Counted from the first letter of the stretch, positions 45,119 through 56,324 are shown. The stretch: DNA of 64,000 nucleotides from Castanea sativa (GCF_040712315.1 NC_134017.1:59434636-59498635); one strand, 5' to 3'. Program-made: numbers and translations. Notes: generated from the letters alone by a model not told the origin.

Positions 45119-45564
45119 TAATAATAATCCCTGAAACTGCAATTTTAACGAGAAGTCAAGGGTCACCATGCGTCCTGAATTTTTAAATAAAACATTAATT
45201 GTATACATGTAACAATATACGATTTGAAAGATTGGGAGTTTTATATCTTATCCCTCAAAATTGGAAACTGGTTCAAAGAACCATAAAAAAAAAAAAAAAA
45301 ATTTGGTCCATATTTTATAGCCCATGGCCTTCTCCAAAGAAAAACTCTTTTTTTCATAACATTAATATTCATTGTTATCTAGACATCCTGGATAGATTCA
45401 TTCTCGCTATTATATGCCATTTGAGCTTGAAAAGATTAGGAGCAATGGATCAGGAAAGACTTTTCTTTGCCTCTATCTTAAGAGGCTACAATATCCATCC
45501 ATATATAGATCAGAAATTGGAAATGCAAAGACCTATAAGTGTGTCAGGTTTAAGTAAACAAAGG

Positions 45565-45690
45565 ATTCCAAATTTTTTTTATTGGCGAGTCATGTAGATA
45601 CGCAATTCGCAATGAACTTTGAACCCATGACCTCACCCTCTATTATTCTTGTAGAAAGAAGAGGTAGCACTTGAGTCACAGCTCCTTGAT
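45565..45690 (-). mobile_element. Possible tRNA-derived SINE, different family
   Basis: On the minus strand, GAGCTGTGACTCAAGTGCTA looks like a box A region. GGTCATGGGTTCAAAGTTC looks like box B, and the 3' end reaches a run of A. There is one copy only, so the call is tentative. Confidence 0.4.
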
Positions 45691-45796
45691 GAGCAAAAAG
45701 ATTTTTGTCATTCTTGAGTCATAGCTCATGTGCAATAGTCTACCCAATGGTGAGACACTCGGAGCCATACTTGTTTCCCACCCCTTAATTTGTGAC

Positions 45797-46313
45797 AATT
45801 ACCCTACTTGGGCTTGAGCCATGAAAATGACATGGGATGCAAAAAGCAAACTCGGTTTTGTCGATGGAAGTATCACTGCTTCAATGGCAGTCACTCCACT
45901 TTAGAAACAAGCTTGGCCAAGATGCAATAACATGATTTCATCTTGGATCTTGAACTCAGTTTTACCTCAAATCTCAGCTAGTGTTATCTATAGAGACACA
46001 ACATTTGAGGTCTAGAAAGTTCTCAAGAATCATTTCTCACAAGCAAATGGACTAAGAATTTCATAGTTATACAAGGAGATTCAACTGTGACAAATTACTT
46101 CACTGATCTTAGAACACTGAGGGATGAATTACTGAATTTCAAGCCCTTACCATGTTGTTCATGTGGCAAGTATATTTGTGGTGTGGATGACAAGATCAAC
46201 AATTTTCAACACCAAGATTTCGTTATGCATTTTCTAAATGGCTTGAATGAATCATATTTCCAAGTCAGAATCCAAATTCTTATGATGGAACCCATTCCTT
46301 CAATTGACAAATT
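45797..46313 (+). pseudogene. Copia-type gag fragment (left part)
   Basis: In-frame text reads NYPTWA*AMKMTWDAKSKLG, then SSWILNSVLPQISASVIYRD and later DELLNFKPLPCCSCGK and FLNGLNESYFQVRIQILM. This is the UBN2-type gag of plant Ty1/Copia elements (pattern SWILNSVxxxIAxSxxYxD ... YFTxLxxLxDEL ... FLMGLNxxYxxxRxQIL). At least four in-frame stops and a frame change show it is dead. It breaks off exactly where the JMJ copy begins. The next part of a Copia gag is at 54011. Confidence 0.8.
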
Positions 46314-46355
46314 TTTTAGAGAACTAATTTTTTTAATCATTACCACTATTGCCAG

Positions 46356-49300
46356 ACGAGTACGGATGGAAGAGGAATGAATAGATGGCCTTCCAAGGCA
46401 TTTCAAGTTGCAAAAGATGGAAAGGGACTATGATTTGGAAAAAGAGAGAGAGTGATGATCTTGCTTTTATGACTTCCACCTATCTGTTGCCAGCTGCAAG
46501 TGCTCCCCTTATCAATTTTCATGTCTTAAACATGCAAACCATTTTGTTCATGTGAAGTGGACGATAGATTTGTTCTTATCCGCTACACTATAAATGAGTT
46601 AAATACCTTGGTTGCAGCACTGGAAGGAGTGGATTCAGTCCAAGTATGGTTATCAGGGGGCTCTGGTTTGGTTTCTGCTAGTGATAATTAAGGTTGCTTG
46701 TGTGGCTAAGCTAGATACGGTAAGTGATACACGTGGAACCAAGTATCTTGATCAGAGGGAAAATTCATCTTGTTGCCAAGGAACTGAGGAGAAGTTGAAA
46801 ATAAATGTGCCTTGTAGTTCATATAGTCATGTTTCTTCCGAAGTTATCCAGTCTGAGTCCCAGCATGGATCATTTAGTTTAGGCACATCTCACATCAGTA
46901 TAGTAAGTCATAATGCTATCGTCAATGATGAAACGTTAGTCAGGAGCAAGAAAGGTAAGTTGGGGCTTATGTGTGATGAGCATAAATGTGGGTTGTGACT
47001 TGTATCTGATAGCTTTAATTGCAAGGGTGTCATAAATGTGGAGGAGACATTTATGTCAAACTGTGAACAAGAATATGTTCATAGTTCAGATACAGCAAGG
47101 GAACCATGTTTAATGCAACAAGATAGGGAACAAGTTGTTTGGATTTGATCCTTTGTTTTCATGTCCCCATTCTAAAGTGCCATCGGACAGCTCATTGAAA
47201 TCAGAATTTGCGGATACCTTGTATGTAAAGATAACCACGAGGGACCAAAGCCTTCCAATACAAAAGTTGGATCCTTGTGTCAAGCTTATAAATTTGGGGA
47301 CTGTCATGTTTGGAAAGCTTTGGTGCAGTAAGCAGGCCATATTTCCGAAAGGTCTGCTGAAGAAGCATATTTGCATGGATCTTGTAAAATATTTTTGTGT
47401 CAGTTTAGTAGGGATTTTACTTTGATGGTGAGTATACATGGGTATATTCAACTATTTGGTTTCTTTCATACGACAACTTTTACAAAGAAGTCATAGTCCC
47501 TCCTCTTCAATCTCATTGATATGTACATGTCACCAGAACATGTCTATGAATCATAGCTCCCATCATAAGCTTAAATTAGTTTATTTGAGCCATGTTACAC
47601 TTGCCCTGGGCCTAGATTAACTCTAGACAGTCTTGTCCAAGCTTGACTATAATCTGGATGGATGTGCTACTGGGGTAGTTAGTTTGGCATGTTTCTTTCT
47701 GCCAAAGATGAAATCATGCATTGCTCTTGTTGTCTTGACCAGTTTGATCAGCATGAGAATTAGTAACCCAAAAAAAAAAACCATTAACTTCAATCTGAAT
47801 ATGTCATGCTCTTTTGTGTGCATTTAGATGTTTAAAGGTGTCAGAACTATGACTTCCTTATATAACTGGGGGAATTGCATTCACTAATGAATCACTAATA
47901 ACAAATTATACTGGAAGTCTGGAACATTCTTTGTAAGTAATGAGGAGTAAACTCTATTACAACCACAATAACAGATTGTAATTTACTATCAGTTCTTTAA
48001 GCTGTTTCTTTATTAACCAAGGCCGGCTGAATACTAAAAGCAATAGATGCAGTCACCTAAGACCCCAAGTAAAAAAAAGGCCCCCAAATTTAATAAATAG
48101 TGTTATTTATAATCAATAAATAAAATAATATTATTTTATCAAATGAAAAAAAAGAAAAAAGAGAGAAAAATACTATGTCCATAATATTTTTCATAATACT
48201 TTTACAACAAATGCTAAATAATAGGTTGTTACAGTCTGTTATTGATAGTAAAAAAATAATTATAGTGGTGTTTTCAAATATAAAACAAGAAGCAACTTAA
48301 AACCTAGGATTTGTTGTGAAAAATATTGTGAATGTTGCACTTCTAAAAAATAAAATAATAATAAGAGTTAAAGTAGCAAACTTTTACTAGTTTTCATCTA
48401 GATCTACCATTAACCCTACTCTTTTACTTACCACTATCAATTTGCCACATTAACAAGTGTGAAAAATGTTGTCAAATTTTTTTATATGCAAAATTTCTAA
48501 AAAAAGAAATTCATGTTAATTAGTAGTAATTTTGCATCTAAAACAATATAATCAATTTTCGCTTTAGGTTCCTAAATGCATCAAGCCGCCCTGGTATTAA
48601 CCTCTTGTTGTTAAATAAATTTCCAGGTTACTTTAGAAGAGTCTCCAAGTGAGAATTACACAAATGTCTCAGCAGAGCTGTGCTGGGAAATGGTGCTACA
48701 GAGACTGAACCAAGAAATCATTAGTCGGAGCAGTCTAGGAGAACAAGGACTGCCTCCTTCGCAAAGTGTTAATGGGCTTGACATGTTTGGGTTTCAGTCT
48801 GTGTCCATTATTGAGGTATGCTACCTTCATGCATCCTTAACTTCATTAATTTTTTCCTTCATATAAGGACAAAACCTAATCCCTGATACTTGGTGGACAA
48901 TGGGAATGTGTTTCAATTTTTTTGCAATAAAATGTATTTATTTATTTATTTTTTTAATTTTTAAAATTTGTTATACGGATTTTTAATTGAATTGTACTTA
49001 GATACATGACCCCAAAAGAAGCAGCAAAAGGATGTAAAATGTAACCTGGATCGTGCCTAAAACACTGTTTTAATTGTTGTTTGGCTTATTTGATAGTTGA
49101 CTCTTGCAAGCATAAATGTCTTGCTTGCTTGTGCTTGCGCGCACACACTTGCAAATGCATGTACACTCTGATTTATTTAGTTATTTTTCCAAATGTTCAT
49201 GCGCACGCAGATGCATATATATTGATTCCCATCATGCAATGTCATGCATCAAATGTTCTTTAGCTTATAAATTTTATATCTGGTACTACAAAATTGGTCT

Positions 49301-49672
49301 CAGTCTATCGAGGCTCTTGATACCAATCATCAATGCATGGAGTACTGGAATCACAGGCACATTAGACCTTTAACTACAGACAATATTAGTGATGTCAACA
49401 AATACTCTTTTGAATTGAGTTGCTCTATAGGAGACACAAAAGAAAAAGATTTTGGTATCAGTTTGACAAAGCATGACCCTGATAATCCATCTGAAGGACC
49501 AGGTAATAACTCAATTGATGAAGACGAACATTTGGTACTCGAAGACTGTTAAAGAAGGCAAGTCCAGAAGAGTTGAGAATAATGCATAGGATTTTCTGCA
49601 GTGAGTCACAAAGTTCTAAATGGAGAGTGGCATTCACATCATTGATAGAGGAGATCCAGAAATCCTGTACAT
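46356..49672 (+). pseudogene. JmjC demethylase 3'-half pseudogene
   Basis: Counterparts of JMJ exons 7, 9 and 10 lie at 46356-47351, 48627-48815 and 49304-49672. Lesions are: CGA to TGA at 46378-46380 in the first codons; a double TGA at 46453-46458 that removes the first zinc-finger cysteine; small deletions in the linker; a weakened donor (GTATGC to GTCTGC at 47352); loss of exon 8 (first part of FYRN); and a one-base deletion near 49540 leading to TAA at 49550. It has no JmjN or JmjC exons and no promoter of its own from the source gene. Any transcript could only be non-coding or antisense-regulatory, for which there is no evidence here. Confidence 0.92.
48019..48594. mobile_element. hAT-like non-autonomous element in the JMJ pseudogene
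   Basis: The ends are (C)AAGGCCGGCT and, inverted, CCAGGGCGGCTT. It is flanked by the 8-bp direct repeat TATTAACC at 48011-48018 and 48595-48602. The source gene has a single TATTAACC at the matching place (37375-37382), so this is a proven insertion with its empty site in the same window. No coding capacity. Confidence 0.85.
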
Positions 49673-51081
49673 AAATTAAGGAGAAATAGGTCCCCATCAT
49701 TCTTTTCATTCGATGTAGCTTCTTATTCCAGTTAGTCAGATAGGCCTATTCTTTCAAAAGATCCATCAATTAGGAAGAAATATCATGGGTTTGAGTTGTG
49801 CAAAAATATTTGGAATGTGGCCACTCATGACCTTGACAGAGTCTTGATTTAATGATACTGATCTCATTTACCAATTGGAGTTAGGCTGCTTGTAGCCTTG
49901 TATATTAGAAAATTTTACTAACCATTCTGGAATAACAACCATTTCAGTTTTACAATGTGTGTTGATACGGTTTTGGTTTACATATCTTATTGTCTTCTCA
50001 CTGTCATTATTTCTATATGGTTCTACTAATCACTCTCTGACGTGACACCGTGCAAAATTTCATTTAAGTAGAGTTACCAAAAAGGTCAAGCACAATAGTT
50101 TGGTGCCTCTATGGGATTGTGAATGACACGCCAAAAAAAAAAAGAAAAAAATTGCACATGCAAATTATTCGAGAATTAGTCCTATCAACCCAAAACTAGG
50201 CTTTTAAAAGTTGAGCTAATGTTTTGTTTATTAATAAGTTACGCACAGCGCTAATGGATTCTCTTGAATCCATTACTTCACCATCAATCCCATTAATATG
50301 AGAGAAAAAAGTAGCAGTTGATTAATCTGAATATAGATCGGAGAGTAGGCTCCATATGGCATTGAAACCAAATGAATTGAAATTCAGGAAAAAAAAACAT
50401 GAAAATAGTGAGTGTGAACCTTGAGGCTTTATATTTCCCTTTATTTATTTATTTATATTTTTGGGTCAAACCCATCAATGAGCTTAAAGTCTGGCCTGCT
50501 GAAAGTGAAGATAAGAGGACTCTTGAGTGATTTCACAACAATTGAGTTGATGGTTTTTTATGGTTCTCATCTAGGTTCGCCATTGACATTAGTTTATCAT
50601 CTAGCATTCACAACTTACTAACTGCAACATTTTGTGAAAATTGGTGTGCCTCTAGAATTTTTGTTAATCTCAACCAATGAACACTACAGTTTCTCAGAGG
50701 ACAGGAAATTAACTAAGGCGTGGAGTATAAAAATAAATAAAAAATTGTCCCCAAACAAGATAACTAGCTAAGATTAAAGAAATGAGATAAGCAAAGAAAA
50801 ATAGAACTGCATGGTGTTATTACAGCATTCATGTCAATGAATACACAAATTTATGTACAGCATGATCACAAGGCTTCCGTTCTTGAATCTTGATCACAGC
50901 TTGGTCTGCATAATTTTGCAGAGATCGATATTCCTCCAAATTTAGAACAAACCCATCAAAGAAAAGTCATAAAAATCAACCCCCCCCCCCCCCGCCCCCC
51001 CCCAAAGAAAGAAACACTCATCTAAGACTCCATCAATGTGATATTGATGGTTGCCTACGTATATACACACACCTATATGCT

Positions 51082-51225
51082 TTATAGCAAACAGGCGCAA
51101 ACAAACAAGAAGAAGACAGTCTGAAACTCACTGCACAAGGACAAGCGCGCTGCATCAGCATGTGGTATTGTTGAGCCATGGTCTGCAGGTGAAACTTGCA
51201 GCTGTCGCTGCTGGGGTGAAGGATT
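51082..51225 (-). pseudogene. FLA 3'-end fragment
   Basis: A copy of the last ~47 codons of the fasciclin-like AGP (PQQ..LQVSPADHGST.. to the C-terminal hydrophobic tail). It is cut off upstream by hAT sequence. The tail keeps its frame and stop, but the signal peptide, Pro-rich part and fasciclin domain are absent. Confidence 0.9.
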
Positions 51226-52574
51226 GAAAGTAATAGAGGACTTCGTGATTAAGATCTGAGAAACTATGAAATATCTTAAAGTACCAGAGAGTAGAATGTG
51301 CAGATTTGATGAATGTGCCAAGATAGTTGGTACGAAGAGAATAAAGGATTTACGTTTAGATGTGTGTACGAGATGGAATGCAACATATGACTTGATTGAC
51401 AGTGATACGAGATATTGTTCTATGTTGAACTGTTTAGCAGAGAAAGATGCTAATTTCAAGCATTGTCCATCAAGGGATGAATGGAATAGAGTTGAAAAGA
51501 TAATTCGGTTTTTGAAACATTTTAATGACATTACAATTCTATTTTCTAGAACTGATTACCTTACAACAAATTTATCTTTTCAAGGAGTATCTCAAATTGA
51601 ATTGCTCTTACTTGTAGAAATGGAGAGAGGCAAGAGTCGTTTATCAATAATATGGCAGAACAAATGAAAGGTAAATTTTACAAATATTGGGATTGTTATA
51701 GTGTAGTGCTAGCTTGTGCCATTGTTCTTGATCCAAGGTATAAGTTGGATTATGTGGACTTTACTTTCAAGAAAATAGAGCCAATTGAACACATTGCTGA
51801 AATGAAGGTGGAGAGCGTTCAAACTACATTGTATAAGCTTTTTTCAGAATATAAATGCCCCAAGCCTATGGCCACTACAAATGTTTCATCTTGTGTTGGG
51901 AGTTCTAGTCATACTAGCGGTGCTGTGGATGATCCTGATGATCATGAAGATAAGGAAGATAATGTAAGTGAATTGCATTTTGTTTGGTATATGCTGTGCT
52001 ATGTTTTTTTAATAATAAAGATTGTAATGTTGTGTGGTATTATTTTTCATTGCAATTTTTTTTAATGATCAAGAATTTGAGCAATATGAAAGTGGTTGTG
52101 GTGCCAAAACAAAAAAATCTCAGTTGGACTTGTATTTAGAAGAGGCTAGATTTAGCAAAAAGAAACATTCAAAGTTGGAAGTTCTCTCTTGGTGGAAAGA
52201 GAATTACAATCGGTTTCCAGAGCTCTCTTCAATGGCAAGGGATCTCATGAGCATTCTTATAACTACTATTGCTTCTAAATAAAGTTTTAGCACCGGAAAT
52301 TCTTTTTTTGCTCTGTATCGAGCACGTATTTTACCTGAGAATGTGAAAGCTATGTTGTGTACTAAAAGTTGGTTATATGAATTTGAAGGTAATTTAACTT
52401 AGTTATAGTCATAATTATACAATTTTAATTCTTTATTAATTTGCTTTCATGGTACCTTAAGTTATATTAAAATATTGTATTGTAGATGAAGATGCTGATG
52501 AAATTGGCCAACTTGAGTTACAATTTGCAAGTATGAATATTTGCAGTGCTGAATCTACTACCAAAGTTGAGTAG
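51220..52574 (+). pseudogene. hAT (Ac-type) transposase, C-terminal half
   Basis: From KVIEDFVIKI onward the text follows plant hAT transposases. LRLDVCTRWNATYDLIDSDT and RVEKIIRFLKHFNDITILFS come first. KYWDCYSVVLACAIVLDPRY, QLDLYLEEARF and FSKKKHSKLEVLSWWKENYN follow, with the dimerisation region near RFPELSSMARDLMSI. The BED zinc finger and first catalytic Asp region are missing because the left side is the FLA fragment. Lesions are a frameshift near 51655, an apparent intron at about 51966-52069 whose acceptor looks worn, and TAA at 52280 inside the family's SxxxFS motif. The rest continues to about 52574. Confidence 0.85.
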
Positions 52575-52667
52575 ATTGAGATTGAGGTGTAATTCTTATA
52601 AAATATTTACTTATTTTTCTTTACTTAATATGTTATGTTTATTTTTAAAACATTTTTTGTTTAGCTT

Positions 52668-53353
52668 CAGGGGCAGCTCAACAAACTTTAAGGCCTAAGA
52701 CGATATATTTAAATGGGGCCTTTTTGTTATTAATTAAATAATATTTAACTAGTTTTCAATATCATAATTTTTATATAACAAAATTGCATTCTTTTTATCT
52801 TGTAATATGTTTTTTTTTTGATTGAACAAATGCTAAAACTATAACAAATTTTATGGAAAAAAGTACAAATGTTATAGCAATGAATATGATTAATGACACT
52901 TCAAAAATATAATAAACAAGTATTTAAATGAATGATGTTAGGGATATTAAATTTTACAACATGATGCTTATAAAGATGTATCACCAAGTAATTTAAAAAT
53001 ACATTTAATAGGTTATTGACGTCTACAAATCATATTAATTGTCACATCAATTTGTATAAAGGTTTTAAAGTAAAATTTATAATATTTTCCTTTCTAAATT
53101 ATTTCTTATAATTAGTGACACATATTTGTAAGCCCTATGTATTTAAAATTATAATATCTCTAGCATTACTCAATTCTTTGGTACTTCTTAAAAGTAGAAG
53201 AAAAATGCAAAAACTAATTTTCTATCCTATATCTCAAAAAAAATATTTAAAAAAATATATATATCTCAATTTTTGCCCCAAAATTTGGGGTTCTTTCTCT
53301 TGTAGGGGGCCTTAAGCAATTGCCTAAGTGGCTTAAGCCTAAGACCGGCCCTG
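52668..53353. mobile_element. Non-autonomous hAT element, 686 bp, TSD TTTAGCTT
   Basis: It starts CAGGGGCAGCTCAAC and ends AAGACCGGCCCTG (inverted: CAGGGCCGGTCTTAGG). The 8-bp direct repeat TTTAGCTT is at 52660-52667 and 53354-53361. The subterminal AAGGCCTAAGAC and GCCTAAGACCGG words are inverted partners. It is inserted about 95 bp after the end of the hAT transposase remnant. No coding capacity. Confidence 0.88.
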
Positions 53354-53449
53354 TTTAGCTTATGTTTCTAAGTAATCTAACTTTAATATTATTTTAAGTG
53401 CAGCAAGAACATGTGCACTTAAGGAGGTTGATAACTTGACATGGTCCTT

Positions 53450-53612
53450 GACGGAAAATTATTAGGTACTCCCGGAGTATCATAAATGCTACTCCTCCCT
53501 CTCACATGAATGGTGAGTCCTACTATGAATTTAATTAGTGAGACCCACTATTTATGTGAGAGGAGAGAGTATGCATTTATGGTATTCCGGAAATGCATAA
53601 TAATTTCCCGTC
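53450..53612. mobile_element. Foldback MITE
   Basis: The left end GACGGAAAATTATTAGGTAC and the right end GCATAATAATTTCCCGTC are inverted repeats. They continue inward through CTCTCACATGAATGGTGAGTC and its partner around 53540-53565. The element is about 163 bp. Confidence 0.75.
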
Positions 53613-53840
53613 TTAGACATGTAGTTTTTTTTTTTTTGGGAATGATATTATTAGTGATGTAAACTTAAAATATATACTTTTTAGTGCTCCTTAAGATCTC
53701 TCTTTTTGAAATTGTAAACTTGTAATTACATGCATTTTGACAGTGAGTTATTAACATTGAAAACTTTTTCCATCATGAATTTATAACTATAAAGAATTTT
53801 TGTCATTCACAAAACTGTCAAAATTGTTTTTGATTTGTTT

Positions 53841-53912
53841 AATTGATTTTATTCATTCTCTCTAAATAGGTTGTCATTGATTTTATTCATTCTCTCTAAA
53901 CAGTTTGTCATC
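53841..53912. repeat. Tandem duplication, about 36 bp
   Basis: TTGATTTTATTCATTCTCTC plus the following TAAA(T/C)AG occurs twice in a row, and a partial GTCATCGATTTG follows. Confidence 0.75.
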
Positions 53913-53954
53913 GATTTGTTTTTGTAATTAAAAAAAAAACTTGTTTGAAAAATA

Positions 53955-54014
53955 CAGGTCAACCCGACTCGCGACCCGATGACCCGACCCAACCCGTCTG
54001 TTTTGCCACGTCTA
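53955..54014. mobile_element. Probable right end of the hAT element
   Basis: On the minus strand it reads TAGACGTGGCAAAACAGACG, followed by GGTTGGGTCGGGTCATCGGG. The TAGxxGTGGCAAAAC start with CCCGACCC-type subterminal repeats is characteristic of a common plant hAT group. The matching left end was not found. Confidence 0.5.
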
Positions 54015-54180
54015 GCAATAATGACAAGAACTTCAAAGAGAACACTAGAAAAGGCAGGTTTGTATGTAGTCACCGTGGAAAAGTTGGCCATATAATGGAG
54101 AAGTGCTATAAGCTTGTTGGGTATCCTCTATGCTATAAGCAAAAGGGAAGGCCTTCAATGGCTAATCAAGTCTGTATTGA
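54011..54180 (+). pseudogene. Copia gag fragment (right part, zinc knuckle)
   Basis: SSNNDKNFKENTRKGRFVC is followed by SHRGKVGHIMEKCYKLVGYP. This is the CCHC knuckle region of a Copia gag, with the second Cys replaced by Arg (C-S-H-R). In an intact Copia gag this region lies a few tens of residues after the end of the fragment at 45797-46313, in the same orientation. The two pieces therefore look like one gag opened by the insertion between them. Confidence 0.75.
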
Positions 54181-54182
54181 AG

Positions 54183-54222
54183 GACTTATATTTGTGGAGT
54201 GATTATTACACCAAGAGTATGT
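54183..54222 (-). mobile_element. SINE family A fragment
   Basis: GGACTTATATTTGTGGAGTG plus ATTATTACACCAAGAGTATG matches the 5' (box A) end of the minus-strand copy at 43420-43460. Only about 40 bases are kept. Confidence 0.5.
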
Positions 54223-55779
54223 AACATTCATTAATTAGATAATGACATTACTTTAAAAAAGAAGATAGAGAGACCCATTATTATTATTAATATTAATTAT
54301 TATTATTATTATTATTATTATTTTGTATGTTAACAGATGGCCTTAGAGTATTTGTTAATAAACTATTTTTAAAAAAGTTTTAATATCACTTTTACGGAAA
54401 AAATTAATTTTTGTAATATATCCAACAAAAACAACATCTACATCCACACCAATACACATCCACTATTGGTGTGCTTAAATGTTTGTTTATCTTTTAATGT
54501 GTAATTTTTTTTTTTTGGTTATAAATAGCCTAATAAATTTCATAGTTTAGAATATGGAAGATTTATGAATATATAATATGAATTATATTTCATAAGCGTT
54601 TGAGTGTGCTCCAAAATTGACCAGACCTGAAAGTGTCGTTTTCTTCTTTATACCTAAGAACAACTGAACTTCCTGAAAACATTGCCAAAAATTGTTTCCA
54701 TATGTTTTTATTTGAAGCCTACATATAGATTTGTCAATATTTGAATATAAGAATAGGAAAACATGAAAATTCAAATGCCAATATCTAAACTTATTAGGTT
54801 GATTATACTTCTTCCTACTTTGTTTTTAATATACAAATCAAGTTTTGATCATATATTTGTCTATGCCTTAACTATCTCCAAGCTTGCAGTTCCTGCTTTA
54901 TCCCTACCGCTACAAAAATACACCAACAACTAATCCAATCTTTGTGTAGGTTTTCCCTGAGAAGATGCACTGTTGTGCAATATTTAAAGATAATTCAACT
55001 TGGATTTTGGTGTGTCCTTTTTTCTATTATTAATTTAATTGATTCTTATTTCAATGTAGTTGTTGGAGTCGAAATGTGTTTCACATGTTTTTTTACATGT
55101 TCACACATGAATGCCTAAATTAGGTAAGTCTTGAAGTGTTTAAAACCCCAATAATCCCCCTTAAAGTGTATTGCAATTGCTATGCACTACTGTGTGATCT
55201 ATTGTTCAAAGTGCCAACTACACGCTCTTATCCATATTATAATTTTTATAATATAAACATATGAATTAACAATCTCTCGCAATATAGTTTTAAATCAATT
55301 TATGTATTTTTAAAAAAAAAAGGAATAAAAGGTGTAAACTGTCTAATAAATTCACTAATTGACTTAACAAATTTTCATATATGTTTTTGTTTATATTTGA
55401 ATAAAAAACATATTATGGTAATATTTATGTTTATATCTATGTTAGTTTTTTTTTTTTTTTTTTGAGAAAGATGTCTATGTTAGTTGAATGTTATATTCTA
55501 AAATGTTATTATTATTTTTGTGATGTCCCAAATTAATTTGATATTAATAGGTGTATGTTGATGTAGTGTGTCTTGTCTCCCACATGGCCATACACTTGGG
55601 GGTGATTTGTACTAATTTTTAAAAAATGATATGACAGTTAAGCAAGTTAACTCCATGTGGTCATTTGCAAAAACCATTGAATTACTGAATGAGAAATTAA
55701 CTTGTAACATGCCCAATTGAAGATAGTTTAAATTAGCAAAATCATAAGTACCACACACACAAAAAATATATATATACAT

Positions 55780-55814
<35 letters not shown>

Positions 55815-56324
55815 GAGGCATGCTTAAACTTTCTTTTTTTGGCACATACATTCTTTTTACTTTTTTGAGAAGAATGCTTGAGACATTTTTCTCTGCTTTT
55901 CTTCCTTAAGAAAGCTGTTCAGACTTGGAAACGAAGGTTTTCATAACGTCTGCTGATTATGTATAGACCATGACACCATGTACAATTGAAAAGTTTTTTT
56001 TTCCTTCTTAAAATAGCATATATTTTTTGTAATCTGCTTAAACCCCCTTTATAATTACAAAGTAAATTAATTTTTGTAATATATCCAATAAAAATAATAC
56101 ATATCCACTATTGATGTACTTGAATTTATTTTATTTTCTAATAAGTAAATGTTTTTGTATAAATAACCTTTTTTAAGAACTAACACCTAATAAATTTCAT
56201 AGTTTTTTTTAATACATAGTTAAGAAATATATAAGGATTATGAATATATGATAAGAATTATAACATTATAAACATAAACAATAACAATAACAATAACGTT
56301 AACAAAAACAATAATTTTTGTTGG
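54223..56324. other. Intergenic stretch with a diverged direct repeat, no gene seen
   Basis: The stretch at about 54405-54595 is repeated at about 56066-56265. Shared words are AATTTTTGTAATATATCCAA, CATATCCACTATTG/CACATCCACTATTGG, CCTAATAAATTTCATAGTTT and ATGAATATAT.A. The part between them is AT-rich, with (TA)n near 55785-55813, and has no recognised gene or element. Confidence 0.55.

Larger units (their letters stand above)
46316..51225. repeat. Duplicated JMJ-FLA segment (derived copy)
   Basis: A direct copy of 35353-40092 with introns, spacer and both 3'-UTR regions. The left junction is with Copia gag (46312-46317). The right junction is with hAT transposase sequence (about 51220-51225). 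Private changes in this copy include stop codons, a 210-bp deletion that removes JMJ exon 8, a 576-bp hAT-like insertion (48019-48594), and a poly-C expansion near 50982-51003. Confidence 0.95.

Noticed and set aside
45199..45597. 132-codon plus-strand frame before the Copia gag fragment
   Set aside because: It starts in AT-rich sequence just after the Helitron and has no recognisable similarity or codon pattern; it probably opens by chance.
51082..51531. 149-codon minus-strand frame joining novel N-terminal residues to the FLA tail
   Set aside because: The N-terminal part is antisense to hAT transposase. The fusion is a by-product of the junction near 51220, with no promoter or signal peptide.
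52034..52282. Separate small gene suggested by an 82-codon frame
   Set aside because: It is the C-terminal dimerisation region of the hAT transposase remnant after a worn intron, not an independent gene.
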